A stretch of 22,129 nucleotides of DNA from contig JAFZOV010000164.1 of the NCBI GenBank assembly GCA_017550445.1, forward strand, positions 1 through 22,129, read 5' to 3'. Below, one piece after another: positions 1 through 6,738 of this stretch (position 1 is its first letter; each line of letters opens with the position of its first letter). Below the pieces are notes generated by a model that saw only the letters and a program-made list of their open reading frames with translations, did no database searches and had not been told where the DNA came from. Origin of the DNA: Fibrobacter sp. (GTDB lineage Bacteria > Fibrobacterota > Fibrobacteria > Fibrobacterales > Fibrobacteraceae). The position numbers and the translations under genes are program-made.

Positions 1-50
1 CGAACGACGCCGCGGACGCCGTAGGCGTCAAAAGCCTTTTGGGAGTTATT

Positions 51-149
51 ATGTCAAAGAAGAACAACAAGAAGAATTCTACCCGTAAGAGCTATAAAAT
101 CGAGTCGTTAGAGCCTCGTGTGCGCAAAAGCGCACTTCTTTTTACATAA
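51..149 (+). CDS. Small basic ORF, uncertain
   Basis: A 32-residue ORF, very rich in Lys and Asn at the N-terminus. GGGAG lies 5 nt before the ATG, a good ribosome-binding site. The same frame is open to the window edge (reading ...DAVGVKSLLGVI before the Met), so it could instead be the C-terminus of a larger gene that starts outside the window; a second frame is also open to a stop at 86-88. The stretch KIESLEPRV resembles the short LEPR motif seen near the N-terminus of some large surface proteins, but here the ORF stops a few residues later. The last codons form the stem of a terminator. Function is not recognised. Confidence 0.3.
   Translation: MSKKNNKKNSTRKSYKIESLEPRVRKSALLFT
120..143 (+). 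terminator. Rho-independent terminator of the upstream unit
   Basis: Perfect 6-bp stem GTGCGC/GCGCAC around an AAAA loop, followed by TTCTTTTT. It overlaps the last codons of the small ORF ending at 149, so either that ORF is not real or its end is part of the terminator. Confidence 0.75.
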
Positions 150-166
150 GTTTTACAAACTCGCTC

Positions 167-194
167 TTGCCAAAATAGAGTGTCTTTCTATATT
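167..194 (+). promoter_or_regulatory. Candidate sigma70 promoter for the Rpn-family gene
   Basis: TTGCCA (167-172) and TATATT (189-194) are separated by 16 nt. The predicted start near 201 gives a leader of about 70 nt before the ATG at 271. The TATATT -10 matches the better promoters elsewhere in this window. Confidence 0.5.
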
Positions 195-222
195 CTCGGT
201 GCAGTTCTGAAAATGTGCAGTG

Positions 223-254
223 ACATCCAAGAAATTGGATGTTTTTCTTTTTTT
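223..254 (+). terminator. Leader terminator or attenuator upstream of the Rpn-family gene
   Basis: Perfect 8-bp stem ACATCCAA/TTGGATGT with a GAAA tetraloop, followed by a long U-rich run (TTTTCTTTTTTT). It lies between the candidate promoter (167-194) and the start codon at 271, so read-through would be needed to express the downstream gene. GTGCAGT is directly repeated just before it (199-205 and 215-221). It could be an attenuator, or the end of a roughly 50-nt small RNA. Confidence 0.65.
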
Positions 255-270
255 CAAAGGAATACTGTAC

Positions 271-1227
271 ATGAACAAAAACCGCAAAGCAATTCGCAAC
301 AAGCCTATTCCTGAATCGTTCAGGGGAAAGTTCTATCTCGATCCGACATACGACCCCGCCTTCAAAGAACTCTTTGACAGCGAGGTCTCGCTGAAAGATT
401 TTCTCGATGGCGTACTCGAGCTGGATGGTGATGACCGGATAAAGAACCTCAAGTTCTCTTTCGACACGGCGTTCAATTTCCGTACGCCGCAGCGCAAGAA
501 GGTTATCGTGGATATCTTCGCCATGACCGGGACAAGGCGGTTCCTCAATATCGAAATGCAGAAAATCGAACACGATTTCTTTATCGACAGGGTGTTTCTC
601 TACAAGGCGTTCCTGATGATTAAGGGCAAGCAGGAAATGGATGAATCCGATGTATTCACGGCCCTTTCCAAAGGCGAAAAAGAACTTCGCCGTTACGAAC
701 TTCCCGAAACGATTTCTATCTGGATCTGCGATTTCGATTTGCCTGGCGCGAAAGGGGAATACAAGGACGAATGGGCCACCTATAGCCGGGTCGCGCTAAA
801 GAGGGGAGAAACAGCCCCCATTTTCCCGAAAAATAAGTATATTTTTCTTAGTATACCGAACTTCAAGAAGTCTGCCGACGAAGTTAAGGGTGCCATGGAT
901 GTTTGGCTTTACCTGCTGAACCATGCCGGAGACGGCAAGGAACTTCCCAATTTCGGGAGCGAAGCTGTTGAAGAAGCCTTGGAGCGAATCCGAGTGGATA
1001 AGGCAGACGACGAACTTCTATCGGATCAGGAGAAAGACATGTCGCTTAAGGAAGATTACCGGATAGTACTAGCTGGGGCCAAAATTCGCGCTCAGGAAGA
1101 AGGTCGCGCAGAAGGTCGCGCAGAAGGAAAACGCGAGATGGCGCGGGCACTTAAGGCCATGGGCGATCCGGTTGAAAAGATTATGACCGTATCCGGTCTT
1201 ACCAAGGCTGAAGTCGAGGCGCTGTAG
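271..1227 (+). CDS. Rpn-family PD-(D/E)XK nuclease / putative transposase
   Basis: A 318-residue protein of the Rpn family (recombination-promoting nuclease, PD-(D/E)XK nuclease family transposase). Visible family features are the N-terminal DPTYDPAFKELF, the core Asp in VDIFAMTG (about residue 81), and NIEMQ followed by FIDR (about residues 94-105), which fits the nuclease core. The C-terminus carries the family's usual charged Glu-Gly-Arg repeats and a short helical tail. The start at 271 is preferred over an upstream in-frame ATG at 220 because AAAGG lies about 10 nt upstream and the 220 start would run through the leader hairpin. In other bacteria Rpn proteins are DNA endonucleases that stimulate recombination; no terminal inverted repeats are visible, so this is probably not a self-mobile element. 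Confidence 0.85.
   Translation: MNKNRKAIRNKPIPESFRGKFYLDPTYDPAFKELFDSEVSLKDFLDGVLELDGDDRIKNLKFSFDTAFNFRTPQRKKVIVDIFAMTGTRRFLNIEMQKIEHDFFIDRVFLYKAFLMIKGKQEMDESDVFTALSKGEKELRRYELPETISIWICDFDLPGAKGEYKDEWATYSRVALKRGETAPIFPKNKYIFLSIPNFKKSADEVKGAMDVWLYLLNHAGDGKELPNFGSEAVEEALERIRVDKADDELLSDQEKDMSLKEDYRIVLAGAKIRAQEEGRAEGRAEGKREMARALKAMGDPVEKIMTVSGLTKAEVEAL
1099..1127 (+). repeat. 12-bp tandem repeat inside the Rpn-family gene
   Basis: Two exact copies of GAAGGTCGCGCA (1099-1122) plus a partial third. They encode Glu-Gly-Arg-Ala repeats. The unit is a multiple of three, so slippage would change protein length without a frameshift. Confidence 0.7.
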
Positions 1228-1241
1228 CCGGGGCTAGAGTT

Positions 1242-1262
1242 AGGGGGAAAACATCCCCCTTT
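1242..1262 (+). terminator. Weak terminator after the Rpn-family gene
   Basis: GC stem AGGGGG/CCCCCT with a 7-nt loop, 14 nt after the stop codon. Only three T residues follow, so termination may be partial. Confidence 0.45.
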
Positions 1263-1264
1263 GA

Positions 1265-1293
1265 TAGCTAAAATAGACGTCTTTTACTACATT
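1265..1293 (+). promoter_or_regulatory. Possible promoter of the MurC-like gene
   Basis: TACATT (1288-1293) stands 7 nt before the ATG at 1301, the same geometry as clearer promoters in this window. The hexamer 17 nt upstream is a poor -35 (TAGCTA). No Shine-Dalgarno is present before the ATG, which agrees with a leaderless message. Confidence 0.3.
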
Positions 1294-1300
1294 TCCTAAC

Positions 1301-2716
1301 ATGGAATCTTACTTTTTTATCGGTGTTGCGGGCGTAGGCATGAGTGCCATTGCCCAGTATCTTGTTGGCAAGGGTGTTTCTATTAGCGGTTCGGACCGCC
1401 AGTTTGGAGCGGCAGAAAAGCCTCTCGTCATGAATCAGCTGGAAGAATGTGGCGTCAAGTGCTTTCCGCAGGATGGCTCGGGCATCGTAGAAGGCTTGAA
1501 TGCGGTGGTCGTGAGTACCGCTATCGAAGACACAAATCCGGACCTCAAGCGCGCCAAGGAGCTCGGAATCCCGGTGATGCACCGCAGCGAAATGCTAGCG
1601 AAGATTTCTAAAGAAGCGAAGACGATCGCTGTCAGCGGCACCAGCGGAAAATCTACCGTGACCGCCATGATTTATCACATTCTGCAGTATGCGGGCCTAC
1701 AGCCGTCGGTGATGACGGGCGCTGGCCTCGTGAACCTGCAGAAAGAAGGCAAAATCGGCAATGCCGTCAGCGGCAAGGGCGAATGGCTGGTGGTCGAAGC
1801 AGACGAAAGCGATGGAACGCTGGTCCGTTACGAACCCGAAATCGGCCTGATTCTGAATGTGGACAAGGACCACAAGGAAATGAACGAACTTCAGGAAATT
1901 TTCCTCAAGTTCAGCCACAACATTCTGGATAACGGCAAGATTCTGATTGTGAACGACGCGCATCCGCTGGCCAAGAAGTTCAGCGCCGGTCGCGAATTCG
2001 ATTTTGGCTTTGAAAACTATGTGGGTGTGCAGGGCACGGATTTCAAGTCTGTCGGCACCTCGATCCAGTTCCGCGTTCGCCATCAGGCAGAACTCATGAA
2101 GTTCGTGGTTCCGCTCCCGGGCAAGCACAATATGGAAAATGCGCTGGCCGCAACGGCTGCCGCCCTCCGCGCTGGAGTCTCGCTGCATACTTGCGCCGAC
2201 GCCCTTGCGACATTCCCCGGCGTGTTCCGCCGTCACCAGATTCTTGGAACCTTCAACGGCGTGACTCTCGTGGACGACTTCGCCCACAATCCGGCAAAGA
2301 TTGCCGCCAGCATCAGGAGCGCCCAGGACTTTACCGATGGCCGCGTCATCGCCTGGTTCCAGCCTCACGGCTTTGGTCCCACGCGCTTCCTCCGCAAGGA
2401 CCTCGTGGAATTCATCGCCAAGACGCTCCGCCCGAAGTCCATTGACGACGACCGCGAAAACGACGTGATGTTCTTCAGCGAAATTTACTACGCTGGCGGC
2501 ACTGTCACCCGCGACATCAGCGCCGGTGACCTCGCTGACGACCTGATTCTCAAGGGCTGCGAAGCCATCTACATCGAGAACCGCAACGAATGCGCCGAGA
2601 AGATGGTGGAATACGCCCAGCCCGGCGACACCATCCTCCTGATGGGTGCCCGCGACCCGAGCCTTCAAGCCTACGCACAATCCGTGCAAAAGCTCCTTGA
2701 AGACGAGACAATGTAA
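1301..2716 (+). CDS. Mur ligase family protein, MurC-like
   Basis: A 471-residue cytoplasmic ATP-dependent amino-acid ligase of the Mur family. The N-terminal Rossmann-type domain begins GVAGVGMSAIAQ...SGSDR, as in MurC, which joins L-alanine to UDP-N-acetylmuramate. The ATP loop GTSGKST is at residues 113-119, EADESDG is the central acidic motif, and DDFAHNP replaces the usual DYGHHP of MurC. FQPHGFGPTR and a terminal GARDPS segment complete the C-terminal domain. The canonical MurC loop is GTHGKTT, so this protein departs at two positions and may be a second, divergent MurC or a recycling ligase related to Mpl. It is monocistronic, with a strong terminator after it. Family assignment is firm; the exact substrate is not. 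Confidence 0.85.
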   Translation: MESYFFIGVAGVGMSAIAQYLVGKGVSISGSDRQFGAAEKPLVMNQLEECGVKCFPQDGSGIVEGLNAVVVSTAIEDTNPDLKRAKELGIPVMHRSEMLAKISKEAKTIAVSGTSGKSTVTAMIYHILQYAGLQPSVMTGAGLVNLQKEGKIGNAVSGKGEWLVVEADESDGTLVRYEPEIGLILNVDKDHKEMNELQEIFLKFSHNILDNGKILIVNDAHPLAKKFSAGREFDFGFENYVGVQGTDFKSVGTSIQFRVRHQAELMKFVVPLPGKHNMENALAATAAALRAGVSLHTCADALATFPGVFRRHQILGTFNGVTLVDDFAHNPAKIAASIRSAQDFTDGRVIAWFQPHGFGPTRFLRKDLVEFIAKTLRPKSIDDDRENDVMFFSEIYYAGGTVTRDISAGDLADDLILKGCEAIYIENRNECAEKMVEYAQPGDTILLMGARDPSLQAYAQSVQKLLEDETM

Positions 2717-2727
2717 ATCTTCTAAAT

Positions 2728-2761
2728 AAAAAACTGTGATTTTCAAGTCGCAGTTTTTTTT
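2728..2761 (+). terminator. Terminator of the MurC-like gene
   Basis: Stem AAAAACTGTGA/TCGCAGTTTTT (11 pairs with one G-U) around an 8-nt loop, ending in an eight-T run, 12 nt after the stop codon. Confidence 0.85.
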
Positions 2762-2845
2762 GTTGTGAGGACTGATAGATAAAGTGAAGAAATGTTCTTC
2801 ATCGACAAGGTCCTGGCTGCGTTGGCCAGGGAAGGGGAGGGTGCA

Positions 2846-2892
2846 GGGAGGGGGCCGGGCGGCCTTCGCAACTCTGAGCAAGGGCCCCTCCC
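2846..2892. other. GC-rich intergenic hairpin
   Basis: Arms GGGAGGGG (2846-2853) and CCCCTCCC (2885-2892) pair perfectly, with further imperfect GC pairing inside. It lies between the ends of two convergent genes. A smaller hairpin CCTGGC/GCCAGG precedes it at 2812-2830. Not recognised as a known element. Confidence 0.35.
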
Positions 2893-2894
2893 GC

Positions 2895-2925
2895 ATTTTA
2901 AAAGGTTTTAGGATTTTCTCCTAAA
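2895..2925 (-). terminator. Candidate terminator of aguA
   Basis: Read on the minus strand, TTTAGGA/TCCTAAA (7 bp, loop GAAAA) is followed by ACCTTTTAAAAT. The stem includes the aguA stop codon. The T run is short. Confidence 0.5.
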
Positions 2926-3943
2926 GACTTTCGTGCTTGCTCATGCAATGCAGGCTGCCGCCCTCTTCAATGACGGTGCGGCAGTCGAGCGCAATCACCT
3001 TGCGATCTGGGTACACGCTTTCGAAGTAGCGCTTGGCGACAGAATCGTTCGGCGACTTGTACTTCGGGAAGATTAACGCCCCGTTCGCATAAATAAAGTT
3101 CATGTAGCTCGCAGGGAGAATCTGCCCATCGTCAAGCTTGCGCTGCGGTGGGAGCGGCAATGAATCCACATTGGCCTTTTTGCCGTAATGGCTCTTGAGC
3201 CAAGTCTCAATCAAATATTTCGCTTCGGTCAGAATCACATTGTTCGGCGAACGTTTGTCGGTGGCTTCGCACATCACGATGCGGTCTTTAGCCACAAAGC
3301 GGGCCACGTTATCGATGTGACCGTCAGTGTGATCGCCGTGCAAACCATGGGGGAGCACTAGCATGTCACGAAGCCCAAATGCCTTGCAAAGCGCCTTGAC
3401 AACATTCTTCAAATCCTTATCGGCATTGCGGTTCTTGCCAATCAAGCAATCTAGCGTGGTAATGCCGAGGCCGTCGCCATTGACTTCAATCGCACCGCCT
3501 TCAAAAATGTAAGGCACGCTCGTCACCAGCGGATAGCCTGTTTTTGCTGCAACGGCTTCGGGCACCTTGTTGTCAGCACCGAACGGAGGGAACTTTGCGC
3601 CCCAAGCGTTGAATACCGTCTGGGCAATGACTGTTTTTTTGCCTCGTTTCAAGAAGAACGGACCGTAGTCGCGAATCCAGATGTCGTTGTTCTTGATGAC
3701 AATGATGTTGGCCGGGAACGGGCGGTCGGCGAGATAAGATTTTTCACTTTCGCTAAAGAACTTCTGGCAGGGAATAATCACGTTCACCGGCTGAAATTCC
3801 GTAATCGTGCGAATGAGCTTCAAGTAGAATTCGCGGATTTTCACGGCACGTTCGCCGTACCAGTTCGTGGGGTTATGCGGGAAAGCGAGCCATGTTGCTG
3901 CTTGCGGTTCCCATTCAGCAGGATATCTAACAGTTGTTGACAT
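2921..3943 (-). CDS. aguA: Agmatine deiminase
   Basis: A 340-residue cytoplasmic enzyme that hydrolyses agmatine to N-carbamoylputrescine and ammonia. Family signatures are present in order: N-terminal PAEWEPQAATWLAFPHNP, WIRDYGPFF (about residue 90), FEGGAIEVNGDG, GDHTDGHIDN (about residues 203-212, with active-site Asp and His), and C-terminal GGSLHCMSK with the catalytic Cys at about residue 333. The start chosen is the ATG at 3943, which begins with the usual family N-terminus; an ATG 9 codons upstream (3970) lies inside the interspersed repeat. The gene follows aguB by 43 nt, filled by that repeat, so the two are probably cotranscribed. Together they convert agmatine to putrescine. Confidence 0.95.
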   Translation of the reverse strand: MSTTVRYPAEWEPQAATWLAFPHNPTNWYGERAVKIREFYLKLIRTITEFQPVNVIIPCQKFFSESEKSYLADRPFPANIIVIKNNDIWIRDYGPFFLKRGKKTVIAQTVFNAWGAKFPPFGADNKVPEAVAAKTGYPLVTSVPYIFEGGAIEVNGDGLGITTLDCLIGKNRNADKDLKNVVKALCKAFGLRDMLVLPHGLHGDHTDGHIDNVARFVAKDRIVMCEATDKRSPNNVILTEAKYLIETWLKSHYGKKANVDSLPLPPQRKLDDGQILPASYMNFIYANGALIFPKYKSPNDSVAKRYFESVYPDRKVIALDCRTVIEEGGSLHCMSKHESL

Positions 3944-3992
3944 TCTCTCGTCTCTCGTCTGTAGCCGCATAGCGGCGTTCTTTCGTCTAATT
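3944..3992 (-). repeat. 49-nt interspersed element, copy 1
   Basis: Sits exactly between aguB and aguA and includes the aguB stop codon (TAG, 3987-3989). It matches the element at 19138-19186 in both flanks: 20 of 21 positions on one side and 16 of 16 (GTTCTTTCGTCTAATT) on the other. The centre is a 5-bp hairpin with a 3-nt loop, here GCCGC/GCGGC. In the other copy the stem bases differ but still pair. Confidence 0.8.
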
Positions 3993-4850
3993 TGCCCAGA
4001 TTTTCAAGATGTCGCCATAAAGGTCCACGCGGCGATCACGGAAATGCGGCCACCAGCGGCGATTTTCTTCGGTTTCCTTCAGGTCAATTTCCACGATGCT
4101 TGCACCCAAGAAATCGGTGTCGCACTTGTGAATCAAGTAGCCATCGGGGGCTGCCACAAACGAAGTTCCCCAGAAGGTGAGCTCACCTTCGGTACCGATG
4201 CGATTTGCAGAAAGTACGAACGTGCGGTTCGCAATCGCGTGACCACGCATCACCGTGACCCAACTGTCCTGCTGGCGCGGGTAAATTTCGGCAGGTTCAG
4301 ACTTCATCCAGCCAATGGCAGTGGGGTAGATCAAAATGTCTGCACCCTTCAAGCTCATGATGCGGGCCGCTTCGGGGAACCACTGGTCCCAGCAAATCAG
4401 CACGCCCAGCGTACCAGCGCTAGTCTTGATAGGCTCAAAGCCCGTGTCACCCGGAATAAAGTAGTACTTCTCGTAGAAGGCCGGGTCATCGGGAATGTGA
4501 CTCTTGCGATAAAGACCGGCAATGCTTCCGTCGCGTTCAAAGACGAATGCGCTGTTGTGGTAAATGCCGCGGGCGCGTTTCTCGAAGAACGGGAACACAA
4601 TCACCGCGTTGATTTCTTTGGCAATGCCCTGCCACTGCTTTACGAGCGGAGAATCCTTTTCAATAGCCATGTCAAAAAAGTCGGCATTTTCCTCGAACGG
4701 GAAATACGGCGTATGGAACATCTCGGGGAGAACCACCAGGTCAACGCCCTTGCCCTTGAGCGCGAGCGCCTGTTCCACATACCATTGGTTATTGCTGTCT
4801 GGATTGCCCGTCCACTTGCCCTGCAGTGTTGCTGTCTTTATCTTGTTCAT
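3987..4850 (-). CDS. aguB: N-carbamoylputrescine amidase
   Basis: A 287-residue cytoplasmic nitrilase-superfamily amidase that hydrolyses N-carbamoylputrescine to putrescine, CO2 and ammonia. The catalytic triad is visible: Glu43 in LPEMF, Lys116 in YRKSHIP, and Cys153 in LICWDQWFPEAAR. Length and sequence fit bacterial AguB closely. No Shine-Dalgarno is seen before the ATG at 4850. The neighbouring aguA supplies its substrate, which supports the assignment. A short ORF (4789-4944) overlaps the start region in another frame. Confidence 0.95.
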   Translation of the reverse strand: MNKIKTATLQGKWTGNPDSNNQWYVEQALALKGKGVDLVVLPEMFHTPYFPFEENADFFDMAIEKDSPLVKQWQGIAKEINAVIVFPFFEKRARGIYHNSAFVFERDGSIAGLYRKSHIPDDPAFYEKYYFIPGDTGFEPIKTSAGTLGVLICWDQWFPEAARIMSLKGADILIYPTAIGWMKSEPAEIYPRQQDSWVTVMRGHAIANRTFVLSANRIGTEGELTFWGTSFVAAPDGYLIHKCDTDFLGASIVEIDLKETEENRRWWPHFRDRRVDLYGDILKIWAN

Positions 4851-4944
4851 TTTGCAAATCTTTGTTGTTCAGTTTTAGAAACCAATAATCTTCGCTATTT
4901 ATAGAACTAGCGTTAAGGATAGGATCGTTTTCTAAATCGTTCAT
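4789..4944 (-). CDS. Candidate upstream ORF overlapping the aguB start
   Basis: A 51-residue ORF, acidic and Asn-rich (MNDLENDPILNASSINSEDY...). It starts 6 nt downstream of a TATATT box and ends 62 nt inside aguB in a different frame. It has no known homology that I recognise. It could be a translated leader affecting aguB, or a chance ORF. Confidence 0.25.
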   Translation of the reverse strand: MNDLENDPILNASSINSEDYWFLKLNNKDLQNEQDKDSNTAGQVDGQSRQQ

Positions 4945-4950
4945 ATTTCA

Positions 4951-4977
4951 AATATAGAAATTAGCGGAGGGTGTCAC
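4951..4977 (-). promoter_or_regulatory. Candidate promoter for aguB-aguA
   Basis: On the minus strand, GTGACA (4977-4972) and TATATT (4956-4951) are 15 nt apart. The spacing is short and the -35 lies inside the end of the DUF2914 gene. A start near 4944 leaves about 94 nt before aguB. Confidence 0.4.
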
Positions 4978-6520
4978 GAACAAAGCCGTCTTCAGGCGGT
5001 TCGCCAAAGACTTCGAAGGTTCCCGAGCCAATCACGGCACCGTTCTTGTAGGCAACTTCCACGCGGTATTTGCCGGGGGGCGTATTCTTTTTGCGGGTAA
5101 ACGTCCTGAATCCGGATTCGCGGCCCCCGTTAATGGTCATGCGACCAGAAGAAATTCGGTCGGTGAGCATGTACTTGCCCGTTTGGGGGTCTTGGTAATA
5201 CCATAGGTATTCAAGCTCTGCCTTCAGTTTTGCCGGCGCATAGACCGAAGTCAAGAAGTACACTTCGCTGCTGTCTACGCGGTGAACGCTCGGAATTTTA
5301 AGCCCAATCATCTGCAACAGGCTCGGGTCATCGACATCGCAGCTGTAACTTGCCTTGTCAAAGTTCTGGCAAGCGAGCTTTTGCTTGAGCACGAGCGGAA
5401 CCGGCGGCACCCAGTTCATAATGTAGGCGACAATCAAGAAAATGCTGATGAGTGCCGGTGCTACAAGAATGCTCTTTTTGCGGTGAGAAAGTTTCCAAAT
5501 CATGGCGCACAAGCCAAACGACAAGAGCGTGCTGATCAGGAACCAGATGAACCCAATGCGGTGAACCAGGTGCGGAATCGCAAAATTCATGAACATGGTG
5601 CCAAGCAGGCAGAAGAAGGCGAGGCTCACGCCAAAGCTTTCGTATTTTTTTTGCAGGAATTCGTTACCCACAAGCAGAATGGCAAGCAGAATCACCAACA
5701 AGAACGAGGCGAGCGAGCCACTGCTCTTAAAGTAGCAGACCACCAGGGCGCTGAACAAGCCGCCAAAGAAGAACTGAACCGCCCATGTAAAGCGCTGTTT
5801 CCAGGTTTCGCTCCATTCACGATCAAGGAATCGGTGACGCACCACGATAGCGTTTTCAGGAATCGCCGTGGATTCGTAGCCCACGTTTTTGGCGAACTTG
5901 GTCGCTGCACCTTTTGCCTTGACAGCGGCGTCCTTCGCCTGGGCAGATGCCTTTGCGGCAGCCTTCGCTGCCGCTTCCTTAGCTTCGATAGCGGCACGGT
6001 TTGCGGCCTGAGTTGCAGCCTCTTTCGCCTTGTCGGCAGCCTTCGCGGCTATCTGCGAAGCCTTGCTCCTGAATCTGGATGTGAAGGTTCCGCCATTAGA
6101 TGTCGTTTCGCCTTCATCTTCAGGCAATTTATCTTCAGTTTCAGGGGAGTATTGCTCCGGCAGTTCCGTTTTTACCTGTTCAACCGGCTTTTCTGCCGAT
6201 TCTGCAACCTTCGCGACTTCAGGAGCCTTGGCGGCCTTCGGTGCGACCGGAGCGGGCTTCGGTTTGGCCTGAGCTTTCGCCAATGCCTGTAAACGTTCGG
6301 GGGTCCAACCTTCGGGGTGTTCAAGTTGCGCCGAAAGCAAAAGAACAAGAATCAACGCGCCTGTGTAATAGCCAAGTAGAATCAAGATATCTGAGCCATA
6401 AACCATCTGGCCCAGCGTTATAGAATCCCACGCAAAACCGCCCAAAAAGGCTATAGCCGGGAAAAATTTCTCTAATTTCTGAACAGCGGGCTTTTCCCGC
6501 AACTTGTCAACGAATTGCAT
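4961..6520 (-). CDS. Membrane protein with C-terminal DUF2914 domain
   Basis: About 519 residues. Layout: an N-terminal membrane segment pair (roughly residues 15-65), a soluble Pro/Glu/Ala-rich linker, then an Ala/Lys heptad-like stretch (KAADKAKEAATQAANRA...) that should form a long helix. Several hydrophobic helices follow (about residues 265-405), and a C-terminal extracytoplasmic beta domain reads like DUF2914 (SEVYFLTSVYAP...LEYLWYYQD...GFRTFTRKKNTPPGKYRVEVAYKNGAVIGSGTFEVF). Function is unknown; the DUF2914 domain is probably a periplasmic binding or structural module. The start at 6520 is preferred because a promoter with its -10 at 6532-6527 sits 6 nt before it; Met at 6526 is the alternative. 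It lies upstream of aguB in the same direction, separated by 110 nt. Confidence 0.8.
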   Translation of the reverse strand: MQFVDKLREKPAVQKLEKFFPAIAFLGGFAWDSITLGQMVYGSDILILLGYYTGALILVLLLSAQLEHPEGWTPERLQALAKAQAKPKPAPVAPKAAKAPEVAKVAESAEKPVEQVKTELPEQYSPETEDKLPEDEGETTSNGGTFTSRFRSKASQIAAKAADKAKEAATQAANRAAIEAKEAAAKAAAKASAQAKDAAVKAKGAATKFAKNVGYESTAIPENAIVVRHRFLDREWSETWKQRFTWAVQFFFGGLFSALVVCYFKSSGSLASFLLVILLAILLVGNEFLQKKYESFGVSLAFFCLLGTMFMNFAIPHLVHRIGFIWFLISTLLSFGLCAMIWKLSHRKKSILVAPALISIFLIVAYIMNWVPPVPLVLKQKLACQNFDKASYSCDVDDPSLLQMIGLKIPSVHRVDSSEVYFLTSVYAPAKLKAELEYLWYYQDPQTGKYMLTDRISSGRMTINGGRESGFRTFTRKKNTPPGKYRVEVAYKNGAVIGSGTFEVFGEPPEDGFVRDTLR

Positions 6521-6526
6521 GCCCAT

Positions 6527-6555
6527 AAAATAAAAATTGTGAAATAACAAGACAA
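6527..6555 (-). promoter_or_regulatory. Candidate promoter of the DUF2914 gene
   Basis: On the minus strand, TTGTCT (6555-6550), a 17-nt spacer and TATTTT (6532-6527). Transcription would start at or next to the ATG at 6520, giving a leaderless message. No Shine-Dalgarno is visible. Confidence 0.45.
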
Positions 6556-6578
6556 CAGAAACAGGTGATTTGTCGAAC

Positions 6579-6598
6579 CGTACGCAATTTTGCGTACG
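6579..6598. promoter_or_regulatory. Palindrome CGTACGCAA-TT-TTGCGTACG
   Basis: Perfect 9-bp inverted repeat with a 2-nt centre between divergent genes. There is no convincing T run, so an operator is more likely than a terminator. Confidence 0.5.
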
Positions 6599-6603
6599 TT
6601 CTT

Positions 6604-6624
6604 TATAGTACAATGCGTACTATA
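6604..6624. promoter_or_regulatory. Inverted repeat TATAGTAC-5-GTACTATA, candidate operator
   Basis: Perfect 8-bp arms with a 5-nt spacer. The half-site GTACTATA recurs at 6689-6696, 6 nt upstream of the -35 of the TIGR02147 gene and 72 bp from the copy here. The spacing is nearly the same as for the variant sites before the second TIGR02147 gene. Confidence 0.5.
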
Positions 6625-6687
6625 TACAAATGTATTCCGTTTTGTTTGTGCTAAAAATCATCATTTTCTAATTAAAAACGTAAAAAA

Positions 6688-6696
6688 TGTACTATA
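6688..6696 (+). promoter_or_regulatory. TGTACTATA half-site next to the -35
   Basis: Direct repeat of the half-site in the 6604-6624 inverted repeat, 51 nt before the ATG at 6739. The equivalent position upstream of the gene at 15787 carries TGTATCATA, 50 nt before its ATG. Confidence 0.45.
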
Positions 6697-6702
6697 AAAC
6701 TG

Positions 6703-6731
6703 TTGACAACTACTTTTTAAGTCGATATATT
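6703..6731 (+). promoter_or_regulatory. Strong sigma70 promoter, leaderless
   Basis: Consensus TTGACA (6703-6708), 17-nt spacer, TATATT (6726-6731). The ATG begins 7 nt after the -10, so transcription should start at or one base before it. No Shine-Dalgarno is possible in such a message. Confidence 0.8.
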
Positions 6732-6738
6732 TAATAGT

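Noticed and set aside
220..1227. Rpn-family gene as part of a complete insertion sequence
   Set aside because: No terminal inverted repeats or target-site duplication were found around it.
1697..2896. Long minus-strand ORF opposite the MurC-like gene
   Set aside because: Its residues show no family pattern and the plus-strand Mur ligase is clear, so it is an antisense shadow.
3867..4904. Long plus-strand ORF across aguA and aguB
   Set aside because: Both catalytic genes are plainly on the minus strand; the plus frame is a by-product of codon bias.
5282..6292. Long plus-strand ORF opposite the DUF2914 gene
   Set aside because: Low-complexity translation with Cys/Arg/Leu runs, typical of the reverse of an Ala/Lys-rich coding stretch.
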